NCBI GenBank assembly: GCA_027314795.1
Contig: DAHVAE010000042.1
Span: forward strand, 1-6,521
Direction: 5' to 3'
DNA from: Candidatus Saccharimonadota bacterium
GTDB taxonomy: Bacteria; Patescibacteriota; Saccharimonadia; Saccharimonadales; UBA4665
DNA length: 6,521 nt
Positions 1 through 5,153 of this stretch are shown here, one piece after another (position 1 is the first letter of the stretch; each line of letters opens with the position of its first letter). The notes under the pieces were generated by a model. The model saw nothing but the letters and a program-made list of their open reading frames with translations. It searched no databases and was not told the origin of the DNA. The position numbers and the translations under genes are program-made.

Positions 1-1525
1 AGCCGTGTTTAAGCTCACCGGCGCTTAAACCTTCGGCGTGGATGTATGCTATCTCTTTAATTTTTAGAGCGCCTTCTAAGGCAATTGGATAGTTAAACCT
101 GCGCCCTATGTACAGCAGGCTTCTGGATTTATATAAGTGATTAGCAACGTCTTCTATTTGCTGCCGAGTTTTTAGCAGCTTATTAATAACAGTGGGTAGA
201 TACTCTATTTTAGATAGCATGTCTTTAGCTAGTGCGTAATCTAGATCGTCTTGACGACCAAGCAAAACAGCTTGCATGAGGAGGAGTAGGCTTTGTGAAG
301 TAAAAGCCTTGGTTGAGGCCACGGATACTTCTGGACCAATGTGGTTGTAGATCCCGGCGTCGGTAATTCTCGCAATAGTTGAACCGACTACGTTGACTAA
401 TCCGGTAACTAAGGCCCGATGTTTTTTAGCCTCTTCAATTGCGGCAATTGTGTCAGCTGTTTCACCAGATTGAGATATCGCTATAACCCAAGTTTTATCG
501 TTTATGTGTGATTTGTTATACCTAAACTCTGGCGACATGGCAGCGGCTGCTGGTACGCCTGAAAGAGCATTAAAGTAAAGCTCACCTAACTTAGCAGCAT
601 AGTATGACGACCCAACCCCAAGTAAAACAACATTGTTGATGTTTTTTAGTCTTTTTTGGATATCAAAGAGTCCGCCAAAATGGACATCAGCCGAGTCATG
701 TAAAATGCGACCACGAATGGAGTCAGTAATTACTTGTGGTTGTTCCATTATTTCTTTTAGTAAAAAATGATCATAACCAGCTTTAGTAATTTTATCTAAA
801 TCCCAATCAATGCTTGTAATGGTTTTGCTTCGGGCTTCATTATCAAAGTTGACTACTTCATAATTGCCACTATTGACGTCTATTAGTTCACCGTCTTCCA
901 GATAAACTACGCGCTTAGTGCGGTCGATAATAGCTGATATGTCTGAAGCAATAATTATCTCACCTTCACCTATGCCGACAACTAACGGACTAGCCATCTT
1001 AAGGCCAATAAGCCTATTTGGTTCCTTTTCATGCATTACACAAATAGAAAATGCTCCACTTAGTTGTTCAGTAGCTTTAAGCACGGCCTTTCTTAGGTCG
1101 CCTTTATATAGTGACCCAATAAGCTTTGCGATAACTTCGGAATCTGTTTCACTTTCAAAGGCTATACCCTTATTTTCCAGCTTCTTCTTTAGTATTTGGT
1201 AGTTTTCAATAATACCGTTATGGACTACCCAGATAGACCTGTCGCTACTAGTATGTGGGTGAGCGTTGAGTTTAGTGGCGGAGCCATGAGTTGCCCACCT
1301 TGTATGGGCCATGCCAACACTGCCAAGGCTTGTAGGCGGCTGCCTTAAGATCTGGCTTTCTAAGGCCGCTACTTTACCTGTTGCCTTTTTTACATAAACC
1401 TTTTTATTTGTAAGAAGGGCTATGCCGGCAGAATCATAACCCCTATATTCTAATCGCTTAAGACCTGTTATGAGGCTATTTAATATGGCTGAATTATCGC
1501 CGTTATACGCAACAATGCCGCACAT
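1..1525 (-). CDS. glmS: Glutamine--fructose-6-phosphate aminotransferase (isomerizing), 3' end outside the window
   Basis: GlmS makes glucosamine-6-phosphate from fructose-6-phosphate and glutamine in the cytoplasm, the first committed step towards UDP-GlcNAc and peptidoglycan. The visible 508 residues begin Met-Cys-Gly-Ile, with Cys2 as the N-terminal glutaminase nucleophile. The class II amidotransferase motifs follow: YRGYDSAGIA, AHTRWATHG, NAHPH and VHNGIIENY. Next come two SIS sugar-isomerase domains, with GVGSSYY near 303-309, ISQSGET at 350-356, GPEVSVASTKAF at 397-408 and YPIALEGALKIKEIAYIHAE close to the break. The last readable residues are ELKHG. The family is usually about 600 residues, so roughly 100 C-terminal residues lie beyond position 1. 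The frame is open without interruption. The ATG is fixed by Cys2. No good Shine-Dalgarno precedes it, and a TATAAT lies only 10 nt upstream, so the mRNA may be nearly leaderless. It is divergent from the surface-protein operon. Confidence 0.96.
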   Translation of the reverse strand, partial: MCGIVAYNGDNSAILNSLITGLKRLEYRGYDSAGIALLTNKKVYVKKATGKVAALESQILRQPPTSLGSVGMAHTRWATHGSATKLNAHPHTSSDRSIWVVHNGIIENYQILKKKLENKGIAFESETDSEVIAKLIGSLYKGDLRKAVLKATEQLSGAFSICVMHEKEPNRLIGLKMASPLVVGIGEGEIIIASDISAIIDRTKRVVYLEDGELIDVNSGNYEVVNFDNEARSKTITSIDWDLDKITKAGYDHFLLKEIMEQPQVITDSIRGRILHDSADVHFGGLFDIQKRLKNINNVVLLGVGSSYYAAKLGELYFNALSGVPAAAAMSPEFRYNKSHINDKTWVIAISQSGETADTIAAIEEAKKHRALVTGLVNVVGSTIARITDAGIYNHIGPEVSVASTKAFTSQSLLLLMQAVLLGRQDDLDYALAKDMLSKIEYLPTVINKLLKTRQQIEDVANHLYKSRSLLYIGRRFNYPIALEGALKIKEIAYIHAEGLSAGELKHG

Positions 1526-1535
1526 GAGTAGTCTT

Positions 1536-1541
1536 ATTATA
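1536..1541 (-). promoter_or_regulatory. Candidate -10 box for glmS (near-leaderless transcript)
   Basis: On the minus strand a perfect TATAAT ends 10 nt before the glmS ATG. Initiation about 7 nt downstream would leave a leader of only 3-4 nt, which fits the missing Shine-Dalgarno. No good -35 hexamer lies 16-18 nt upstream. An alternative start would use TTGTAA and TATCAT (minus strand, around 1560-1590, spacer about 15 nt), giving a leader of about 25 nt. The two cannot be separated by eye. Confidence 0.35.
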
Positions 1542-1653
1542 TAAGGCTCTAACCTGTAAATGATAGCGTCTAACGTTTAATTACAATATGTGTATTATCT
1601 TACAGTGATGAAGCCGGATATTATATACGATTTAGGCAATAAATAAATACTAT

Positions 1654-1682
1654 TTGAACAAAGTTATTTTAGGTTATATAAT
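1654..1682 (+). promoter_or_regulatory. Promoter of the three-gene surface-protein operon
   Basis: A TTGAAC hexamer (1654-1659) and a perfect TATAAT (1677-1682) are separated by 17 nt, the ideal sigma70 spacing. Transcription would start near 1689, leaving a leader of about 16 nt that is mostly the strong AAGGAGG ribosome-binding site (1691-1697). The TTG at 1654 also opens a longer frame for the first gene, but it lies inside the -35 box and has no ribosome-binding site. Confidence 0.7.
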
Positions 1683-1704
1683 AACAATACAAGGAGGGAG
1701 CAGA

Positions 1705-2130
1705 ATGTCTGGCGTAATAACGGAGGGTTTAAATAGCAGGCCTCTTCCAACGAGAAGTTATTTTAATCGGGCAAATAAAATAAATCTTTTATTCATTGTC
1801 ATCGTTATACTACTTGTTATATTATCCGTACTTATGCTTCGTACTACAATTCGCTCTACAAATAGTTTGGCCCCTAAGGAAATTAAAACTACTGCAACGG
1901 CTGCTAGGCAGGCGTCTAATTTGGCTGCTACTAACGAGCCTACCGGTACCAGTACAGCCAAAGTTAATGTTAACGGTCAGCAAGTCAATTTGTCTAACCC
2001 AGTTAATTACAACCAAACTTTTAAAACTGCCGGTGATAATGTAAGTATATCGGTATCAGACCGACAGTCTTCAAGTGGCAACGGTGTTAATAAGTCTAGT
2101 AGCTCTATATCCGTGCAAACTAATAACTAA
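1705..2130 (+). CDS. Small single-pass membrane protein with Ser/Asn-rich extracellular tail, first gene of operon
   Basis: No family was recognised. The ATG at 1705 is preferred to the in-frame TTG at 1654 because AAGGAGG sits 7 nt before it and the TTG lies in the promoter. The protein has 141 residues. Residues 1-25 are polar and basic, 26-45 form one long hydrophobic helix, and R46 and R50 follow. The rest has low complexity (Ala/Thr/Ser/Asn), with a possible small beta domain at about 85-115 (KVNVNGQQVNL, then GDNVSISVSD). The C-terminus, SSSSISVQTNN, resembles the end of the next protein, SSTISIN. There is no clear signal-peptidase site, so an N-in signal anchor displaying the C-terminus outside is likely. 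Its position at the head of an operon of exported repeat proteins suggests an assembly or anchoring role, which is inference only. There are no cysteines. Confidence 0.75.
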   Translation: MSGVITEGLNSRPLPTRSYFNRANKINLLFIVIVILLVILSVLMLRTTIRSTNSLAPKEIKTTATAARQASNLAATNEPTGTSTAKVNVNGQQVNLSNPVNYNQTFKTAGDNVSISVSDRQSSSGNGVNKSSSSISVQTNN

Positions 2131-2147
2131 GGAGGCAGCTGATGTAA
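2129..2147 (+). promoter_or_regulatory. Perfect Shine-Dalgarno followed by a start-stop codon pair (ATG TAA)
   Basis: The stop codon of the first gene runs into AAGGAGG (2129-2135). Six nt later comes ATG (2142-2144), directly followed by TAA (2145-2147). The same frame then stays open for 34 codons and closes with a TGA at 2250-2252 that overlaps the ATG of the next gene. Ribosomes loaded here would make only fMet, or might stall or reinitiate. It may be a regulatory start-stop element, the relic of a leader peptide, or chance. Confidence 0.35.
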
Positions 2148-2160
2148 AATTTGGTGACAA

Positions 2161-2218
2161 TTCGATGTAAGCAAGTGATGTTGTTGACTTTCTTGCATCG
2201 GGTGGCCACTCACTCGAA
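2161..2218 (+). other. Potential mRNA secondary structure in the gap between genes 1 and 2
   Basis: The 118-nt gap holds CGATG (2163-2167) and CAAG (2172-2175), which pair with CTTG and CATCG (2192-2200), giving nine base pairs with a four-nt bulge. TTCGA (2161-2165) can alternatively pair with TCGAA (2214-2218) around the self-complementary GTGGCCAC. No promoter or U-tract is visible, so it is more likely a leader or processing structure than a terminator. It matches no riboswitch I recognise. Confidence 0.3.
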
Positions 2219-2236
2219 AGGTATATTAACTAAACG

Positions 2237-2244
2237 AAAGGAGG
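2237..2244 (+). promoter_or_regulatory. Very strong ribosome-binding site of gene 2
   Basis: AAAGGAGG, followed by GAGG, sits just before the ATG at 2249 (spacer 4 nt from the first GGAGG). It is among the strongest sites possible and contrasts with the weak site of gene 3, suggesting that the 197-residue protein is the most abundant product of the operon. Confidence 0.7.
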
Positions 2245-2248
2245 GAGG

Positions 2249-2842
2249 ATGATAAAAACGCATATTGCAAGGCTTGCTGTTGCGGGCGTGACCGCTATTG
2301 GCTTGGCTGGTAGTGCGTCGGGTTTAGTTAACGCTAATCCTGACTATCATCACCACCATAACCAAAATAATAACCTTTATCTTGGTGATGGCAACAGTAA
2401 AACAAACACAAGTGTAGTTGCGACAAATTTAAGTAGCCAAGAAGCCAATACGGGCAATGCTACCGTTACTGGGTCAAACCAGCAACACAAGTGGTACGAA
2501 GACAATAACAGTAGTAATAGCGGCAACGGTAATTCAGCTAATAGCGGGAATACCAGCAACGCTAATTCGCAAGCTATTGGAGTATCGGTTAGTACGCCTA
2601 CAGCTACTAACAATTTACCTAATTTAGGTGGCTCAGGTAGTGGCGATAATAACTCAAGTAACACAGCTGTAATTGGTAGTGATAACACTAGCACTACTAC
2701 CAACGTCGTTGTTACTAATGTGAGCAATCAGGATGCTAAGAGCGGCAATGCTATAGTTAAGAGTAGTGGCAATAATAACTCTGCTATGAGCGGCAACGTT
2801 AGTAACTCTGACTCGCAGTCATCTACAATTTCTATAAATTAA
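2249..2842 (+). CDS. Secreted Asn/Ser-rich two-repeat protein with a His cluster
   Basis: A known family was not recognised. The 197-residue protein opens with a Sec-type signal peptide (MIKTH, then a hydrophobic run to about residue 28). The likely cleavage is after VNA (29), so the mature protein starts NPDYHHHHNQNNN. It has no further membrane segment and no cysteine. By hand count, about 22% of the mature chain is Asn and 19% Ser. Two imperfect repeats follow: one at 48-115 with TNLSSQEANTGNATV and NSANSGNTSNANSQ, and one at 143-197 with TNVSNQDAKSGNAIV and NSAMSGNVSNSDSQ. The first has an insertion of about 15 residues containing HKWYEDNN. The same SGNA-type repeat occurs four times in the protein encoded downstream. 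Alternating short polar and beta-branched residues suggest beta-strands or a beta-solenoid. A secreted structural or adhesive subunit is the best guess. Four consecutive His could bind metal. Confidence 0.8.
   Translation: MIKTHIARLAVAGVTAIGLAGSASGLVNANPDYHHHHNQNNNLYLGDGNSKTNTSVVATNLSSQEANTGNATVTGSNQQHKWYEDNNSSNSGNGNSANSGNTSNANSQAIGVSVSTPTATNNLPNLGGSGSGDNNSSNTAVIGSDNTSTTTNVVVTNVSNQDAKSGNAIVKSSGNNNSAMSGNVSNSDSQSSTISIN
2390..2839 (+). repeat. Two protein repeats in the secreted gene 2 product
   Basis: Residues 48-115 and 143-197 align as TN[LV]S-x-Q[ED]A-x-[ST]GNA-x-V, then NSA-x-SGN-x-SN-x-x-SQ. The first motif recurs after 97 residues and the second after 82, the difference being the insertion in copy one. 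The repeats are diverged at DNA level, so this is an old duplication kept at protein level. Confidence 0.75.
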
Positions 2843-2853
2843 AGGTAGATGGT

Positions 2854-2898
2854 ATTGACATTGGATGAGCCATTCAAGCTGGGCTCATCCGTGTCAAT
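2854..2898 (+). other. 16-bp intergenic hairpin between genes 2 and 3
   Basis: ATTGACA (2854-2860) pairs with TGTCAAT (2892-2898), and GGATGAGCC (2863-2871) with GGCTCATCC (2882-2890). A small internal loop (TT against G) and a 10-nt apical loop complete it. No U-run follows, so it is not a standard intrinsic terminator. It starts 12 nt after the stop of gene 2 and ends 15 nt before the start of gene 3. It could protect the 3' end of a processed upstream message, cause partial termination, or limit ribosome access to the weak AAGG (2900-2903). Confidence 0.65.
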
Positions 2899-2913
2899 CA
2901 AGGCTTAGTTATT

Positions 2914-4746
2914 ATGAATAATCATAAACGTTGGTTTAAAGGCATAATTGGTAGTGGCATAACAACCATATCCTTGCTTGTTATGTTTCTTAACATAGGG
3001 AGCACTAAGGTATACGCCGATGTATCAAGTATTAATCAAAATTCAGCTTGTGCGCAGTCTGGGCAAGCGTTGGTTAGCTCAGCACCTACGAGTACCCCTT
3101 CTCCAACTGAGTCAACTGACTGCCCCTCAAATAGCCCGAGCAGCAGTGATGGCTTAGTAAAAACACCTCAAAATAACCCTACGACCGCTACGCAAACTCA
3201 GACCAACAATAACTTAACTAGCAATAGCAATAGTCCCCAGCCTATAGTAGCCACTAATACTCCTATAACTTGTAGTCCCCAGCCAACCAATGACGTCCTG
3301 CCTACAGGCAGCAGTACAACTCCGGATACTGCTATAAACAACTGTACTACTCAGAATGCAACTAGTGGCCAAACAACTGTTGCTACTACCGGTAGTAGTG
3401 GTACGGCTATAAGTGGTAACTCGGATGTTTTACTTAATAGCGTTAACGAGGTTAATACTAAGAGCCCCAGCACTCCGCCTGCAACAACTTTTACCGATAA
3501 CGTATATGGTAATCAAACTGGCAATATTATTGTCAACCCAACAGTAGTACCGATCAGCCAAACTACCAGCACAGCTAGCGCACCATCTACCAGCACAAAC
3601 TCATCTATCAGCAACAATAGTAATTTAGTTGCTCAAACTGGTAGTGCTACAGTCACAAACAACGGTAGCAATGGGAGTGCAACTAGCGGTAATGCAGATG
3701 CTATAGCTAATGTAGTTAACTTAATTAACTCAGTAATTGCTAGCAATCAAGTGTTTGAAGGAACTATTAACATCTATGGTAATTTGTATGGCGACATTTT
3801 ATTACCTCAAAGCTTAGTTGACCAACTACTAAACACAGCTAATTCTACAGTAGAGTCTCCGGCCAGTTTGAGCGGTAATTCAGTCGTCGACAATAATATT
3901 AGCTTGACGGCCGAAAGCGGGAATGCGCTGGTAGCTAATAATAGCAATAATGGGCTAGCTATTAGTGGTAATGCTACCACGGTATTAAATCTAGAAAATT
4001 ACATAAATAGTGACATAAGTGCTAATAACCTACTTTTTGTGATAATAAATGTCACAGGTCATTGGTATGGTTACGTACTTAAAACTATCCCACAAACAAA
4101 TGCGTATGTGCTAGGGGATGGGTTATTGAACCAAAATATTACTCAATCTATATCTAGCCCTACCCCTGTTGTTAATATCAATACTGATAGTATATACAAC
4201 AATATTAACCTGGCTGCTTACTCTGGTGACGCATCAGTATACAATAATGGTAGTGGCGGTACGGCAATAAGTGGCAGCGCTGAGGCTAAAGCTAATGTCC
4301 TGAATTTCATAAATACGAGTTTTAATGTTCGTGGCTGGTTTGGGTTTTTGTTTATTAACATATTTGGTAATTGGTACGGCAGCCTATCTACGTTCGATCC
4401 AATTGCTAGTCAAACACAATTGCTTAATAGCAACAATCATGTTGCCTTTATCGGCTCAAATACAAGCCGGTCTTCGTTAAGCGGGATAATACTTGCCTAC
4501 TTAGCCCCAGCTAGCAGCAACGACTTATCGGATGCTGGCGACGCTACTGGCGCTATCCTGACTGCAGCTCGTAGCCAGTTACCAATATCTAAACCTAATT
4601 TGATGGCTTCACAACGTAATCTGCCGAGCGCCAGCACCCACTTTAATTATTGGCTGGCGTTACTTTCTTTAGTACCATTAATAGCTTTGTTTATTATTGA
4701 AAGGCTTGTTTTTAACAAAAGTAAAAAGACTAAAGACGTATCTTAA
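2914..4746 (+). CDS. Large surface protein: signal peptide, Thr/Ser/Pro linker, four SGNA/WYG repeats, C-terminal membrane anchor
   Basis: No named family was recognised. Of 610 residues, 1-35 look like a signal peptide (basic start, hydrophobic 10-28, cleavage after VYA). Residues 36-145 are a low-complexity Thr/Ser/Pro/Asn linker holding all four cysteines (46, 70, 120, 144). Four modules follow with a period of 90-103 residues. Each has a [ST]G-x-x-x-V...G-x-A-x-SG-x-[AS] segment (G at 152, 243, 336 and 438) and then a hydrophobic strand with (Y/T/F)G(N/H)-x-(Y/T)G (around 198-203, 288-293, 381-386, 484-489; WYG in the last two). Residues 579-595 form a hydrophobic helix, followed by a basic tail. 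It is therefore probably exported and anchored at its C-terminus. LPSAS (570-574) before the helix recalls a sortase signal but is not canonical. Its ribosome-binding site is weak (AAGG, 10 nt upstream), so it is probably made in smaller amounts than gene 2. A role as anchored partner or nucleator for gene 2 is inference. Confidence 0.85.
   Translation: MNNHKRWFKGIIGSGITTISLLVMFLNIGSTKVYADVSSINQNSACAQSGQALVSSAPTSTPSPTESTDCPSNSPSSSDGLVKTPQNNPTTATQTQTNNNLTSNSNSPQPIVATNTPITCSPQPTNDVLPTGSSTTPDTAINNCTTQNATSGQTTVATTGSSGTAISGNSDVLLNSVNEVNTKSPSTPPATTFTDNVYGNQTGNIIVNPTVVPISQTTSTASAPSTSTNSSISNNSNLVAQTGSATVTNNGSNGSATSGNADAIANVVNLINSVIASNQVFEGTINIYGNLYGDILLPQSLVDQLLNTANSTVESPASLSGNSVVDNNISLTAESGNALVANNSNNGLAISGNATTVLNLENYINSDISANNLLFVIINVTGHWYGYVLKTIPQTNAYVLGDGLLNQNITQSISSPTPVVNINTDSIYNNINLAAYSGDASVYNNGSGGTAISGSAEAKANVLNFINTSFNVRGWFGFLFINIFGNWYGSLSTFDPIASQTQLLNSNNHVAFIGSNTSRSSLSGIILAYLAPASSNDLSDAGDATGAILTAARSQLPISKPNLMASQRNLPSASTHFNYWLALLSLVPLIALFIIERLVFNKSKKTKDVS
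3352..4398 (+). repeat. Four-module repeat region of the 610-residue surface protein
   Basis: The modules are centred on ATSGQTTV, AQTGSATV, AESGNALV and AYSGDASV. Three continue with a N-G-rich turn and [AT]xSG[NS]A, then a stretch like ANVVNLINS. Each ends in a strand such as INIYGNLYGDILL or INIFGNWYGSL. The first is the most diverged (DNVYGNQTGNIIV). Related DNA stretches occur around 3391-3420 and 4249-4276. The order suggests stacked beta-structure with aromatic residues at a conserved face. Confidence 0.75.
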
Positions 4747-4755
4747 CAAGCGTCT

Positions 4756-4774
4756 GGGCACTGATCCGGTGCCC
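4756..4774 (+). terminator. Hairpin just after the operon, possible weak terminator
   Basis: GGGCAC (4756-4761) and GTGCCC (4769-4774) form a perfect 6-bp stem with a 7-nt loop, 9 nt after the stop of the 610-residue gene. No U-run follows on the plus strand, so termination here would be weak or the hairpin would act as a 3'-end stabiliser. The second arm can also pair with GGCAC at 4791-4795. Confidence 0.35.
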
Positions 4775-4777
4775 CTC

Positions 4778-4793
4778 AAAAAGCCTTGCAGGC
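4778..4793 (-). terminator. Small intrinsic terminator on the minus strand
   Basis: Read on the minus strand, GCCT-GCA-AGGC is followed at once by TTTTT. The stem is only 4 bp with a 3-nt loop, so it is weak alone, but its place at the end of the structured interval and the immediate U-run fit the 3' end of a minus-strand RNA. No minus-strand protein gene precedes it. Confidence 0.35.
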
Positions 4794-5020
4794 ACATTAT
4801 CTAACTCTTAATCGTAAGGAATTGGCCTTTGGGCCTTATTCTTAAGTTCAGCGGTCCGCGAAGCCACACCGTTGCATTCTTAATAACTTCGGTTGTTGCA
4901 ACGACAACAACTAGCTCCTCTGTCTTCCGCAGCTTTTAAGCGCCAGGGTTCATCGAGCACTTCTTCCGGAATGTTCGCGTTCAGGCGTGCGAGATCGGAC
5001 TTTCTCGCAATTATATTAGC

Positions 5021-5050
5021 ATCCTAAGTTCTAACTCCCCATCTCGTCAA
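5021..5050 (-). promoter_or_regulatory. Candidate minus-strand promoter for the structured region
   Basis: On the minus strand TTGACG (5050-5045) and TAGGAT (5026-5021) are 18 nt apart, matching the consensus at five and four of six positions. Initiation near 5014 would begin just before the TGCGAGA hairpin. A second candidate is TTGCGC (5108-5103) with TATACT (5083-5078), spacer 19 nt. Confidence 0.3.
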
Positions 5051-5100
5051 TTATTGCTAATGCTTACTTGTAGTCATAGTATAATAACCATTAATAAACA

Positions 5101-5129
5101 TTGCGCAAAAGTCAAGACAATGATATAAT
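5101..5129 (+). promoter_or_regulatory. Extended -10 promoter of the GH16 gene
   Basis: TGATATAAT (5121-5129) is a perfect TATAAT with an extended TG-n element. The poor -35 (TTGCGC, 5101-5106) sits 17 nt upstream, a usual trade-off at extended -10 promoters. Transcription would begin near 5136 and leave a leader of about 18 nt with only a weak GAG as ribosome-binding site. A further TATAAT at 5080-5085 lacks a recognisable -35. Confidence 0.6.
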
Positions 5130-5153
5130 ATACCATACTATTGAGATGTTTTT

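Larger units (their letters stand above)
4750..5015 (-). ncRNA. Unidentified structured region, candidate non-coding RNA
   Basis: The 407-nt gap between the operon and the hydrolase has no convincing gene. Between 4751 and 5010 it is about 51% G+C by hand count, higher than its neighbours, and rich in inverted repeats. These include TGCGAGA/TCTCGCA (4988-5009), GTTGCA/TGCAAC around ATAAC-TTCG-GTTGT (4871-4902), and GGCC/GGCC with flanking pairs (4816-4840). A minus-strand terminator (4793-4778) and candidate minus-strand promoters upstream favour a minus-strand transcript of about 240-290 nt. The stretch GAGAAAGTCCGATCTC recalls the first conserved region of RNase P RNA, but the other conserved regions and a P1 helix were not found. 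tmRNA and SRP signatures are also absent. The c(UUCG)g loop would instead fit the plus strand, so orientation and identity are open. Confidence 0.35.

Noticed and set aside
918..1202. 94-codon plus-strand frame opposite glmS
   Set aside because: It is antisense to clearly conserved GlmS sequence and has no ribosome-binding site or recognisable domain.
1654..1704. Upstream TTG start extending gene 1 by 17 residues
   Set aside because: The TTG is part of the -35 hexamer, the extension spans the -10 box, and a perfect ribosome-binding site serves the ATG at 1705.
1526..1704. glmS ribozyme in the glmS leader
   Set aside because: The gap is short, the core ribozyme sequence is not visible, and the likely transcript is nearly leaderless.
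2154..2252. 32-codon GTG-started small gene upstream of gene 2
   Set aside because: The only nearby Shine-Dalgarno is 18 nt away and fits the ATG TAA instead; the product has no recognisable features.
2377..2727. 116-codon minus-strand frame opposite gene 2
   Set aside because: The Leu/Val-rich product is what the antisense of Asn/Ser/Thr repeat codons gives; there are no start signals.
4981..5009. RNase P RNA gene based on GAGAAAGTCCGATCTC
   Set aside because: Only one conserved block is matched, with a deletion; the 3' block, the GGTAA block and a P1 helix were not found. Kept only as a test to run.
4880..5023. 47-codon minus-strand frame (reads ARKSDLARLNANIPEEV...) and a second overlapping short frame ending near 4801
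   Set aside because: Neither has an ATG with a ribosome-binding site nor a recognised family, and both overlap strong inverted repeats. A decayed gene cannot be fully excluded.
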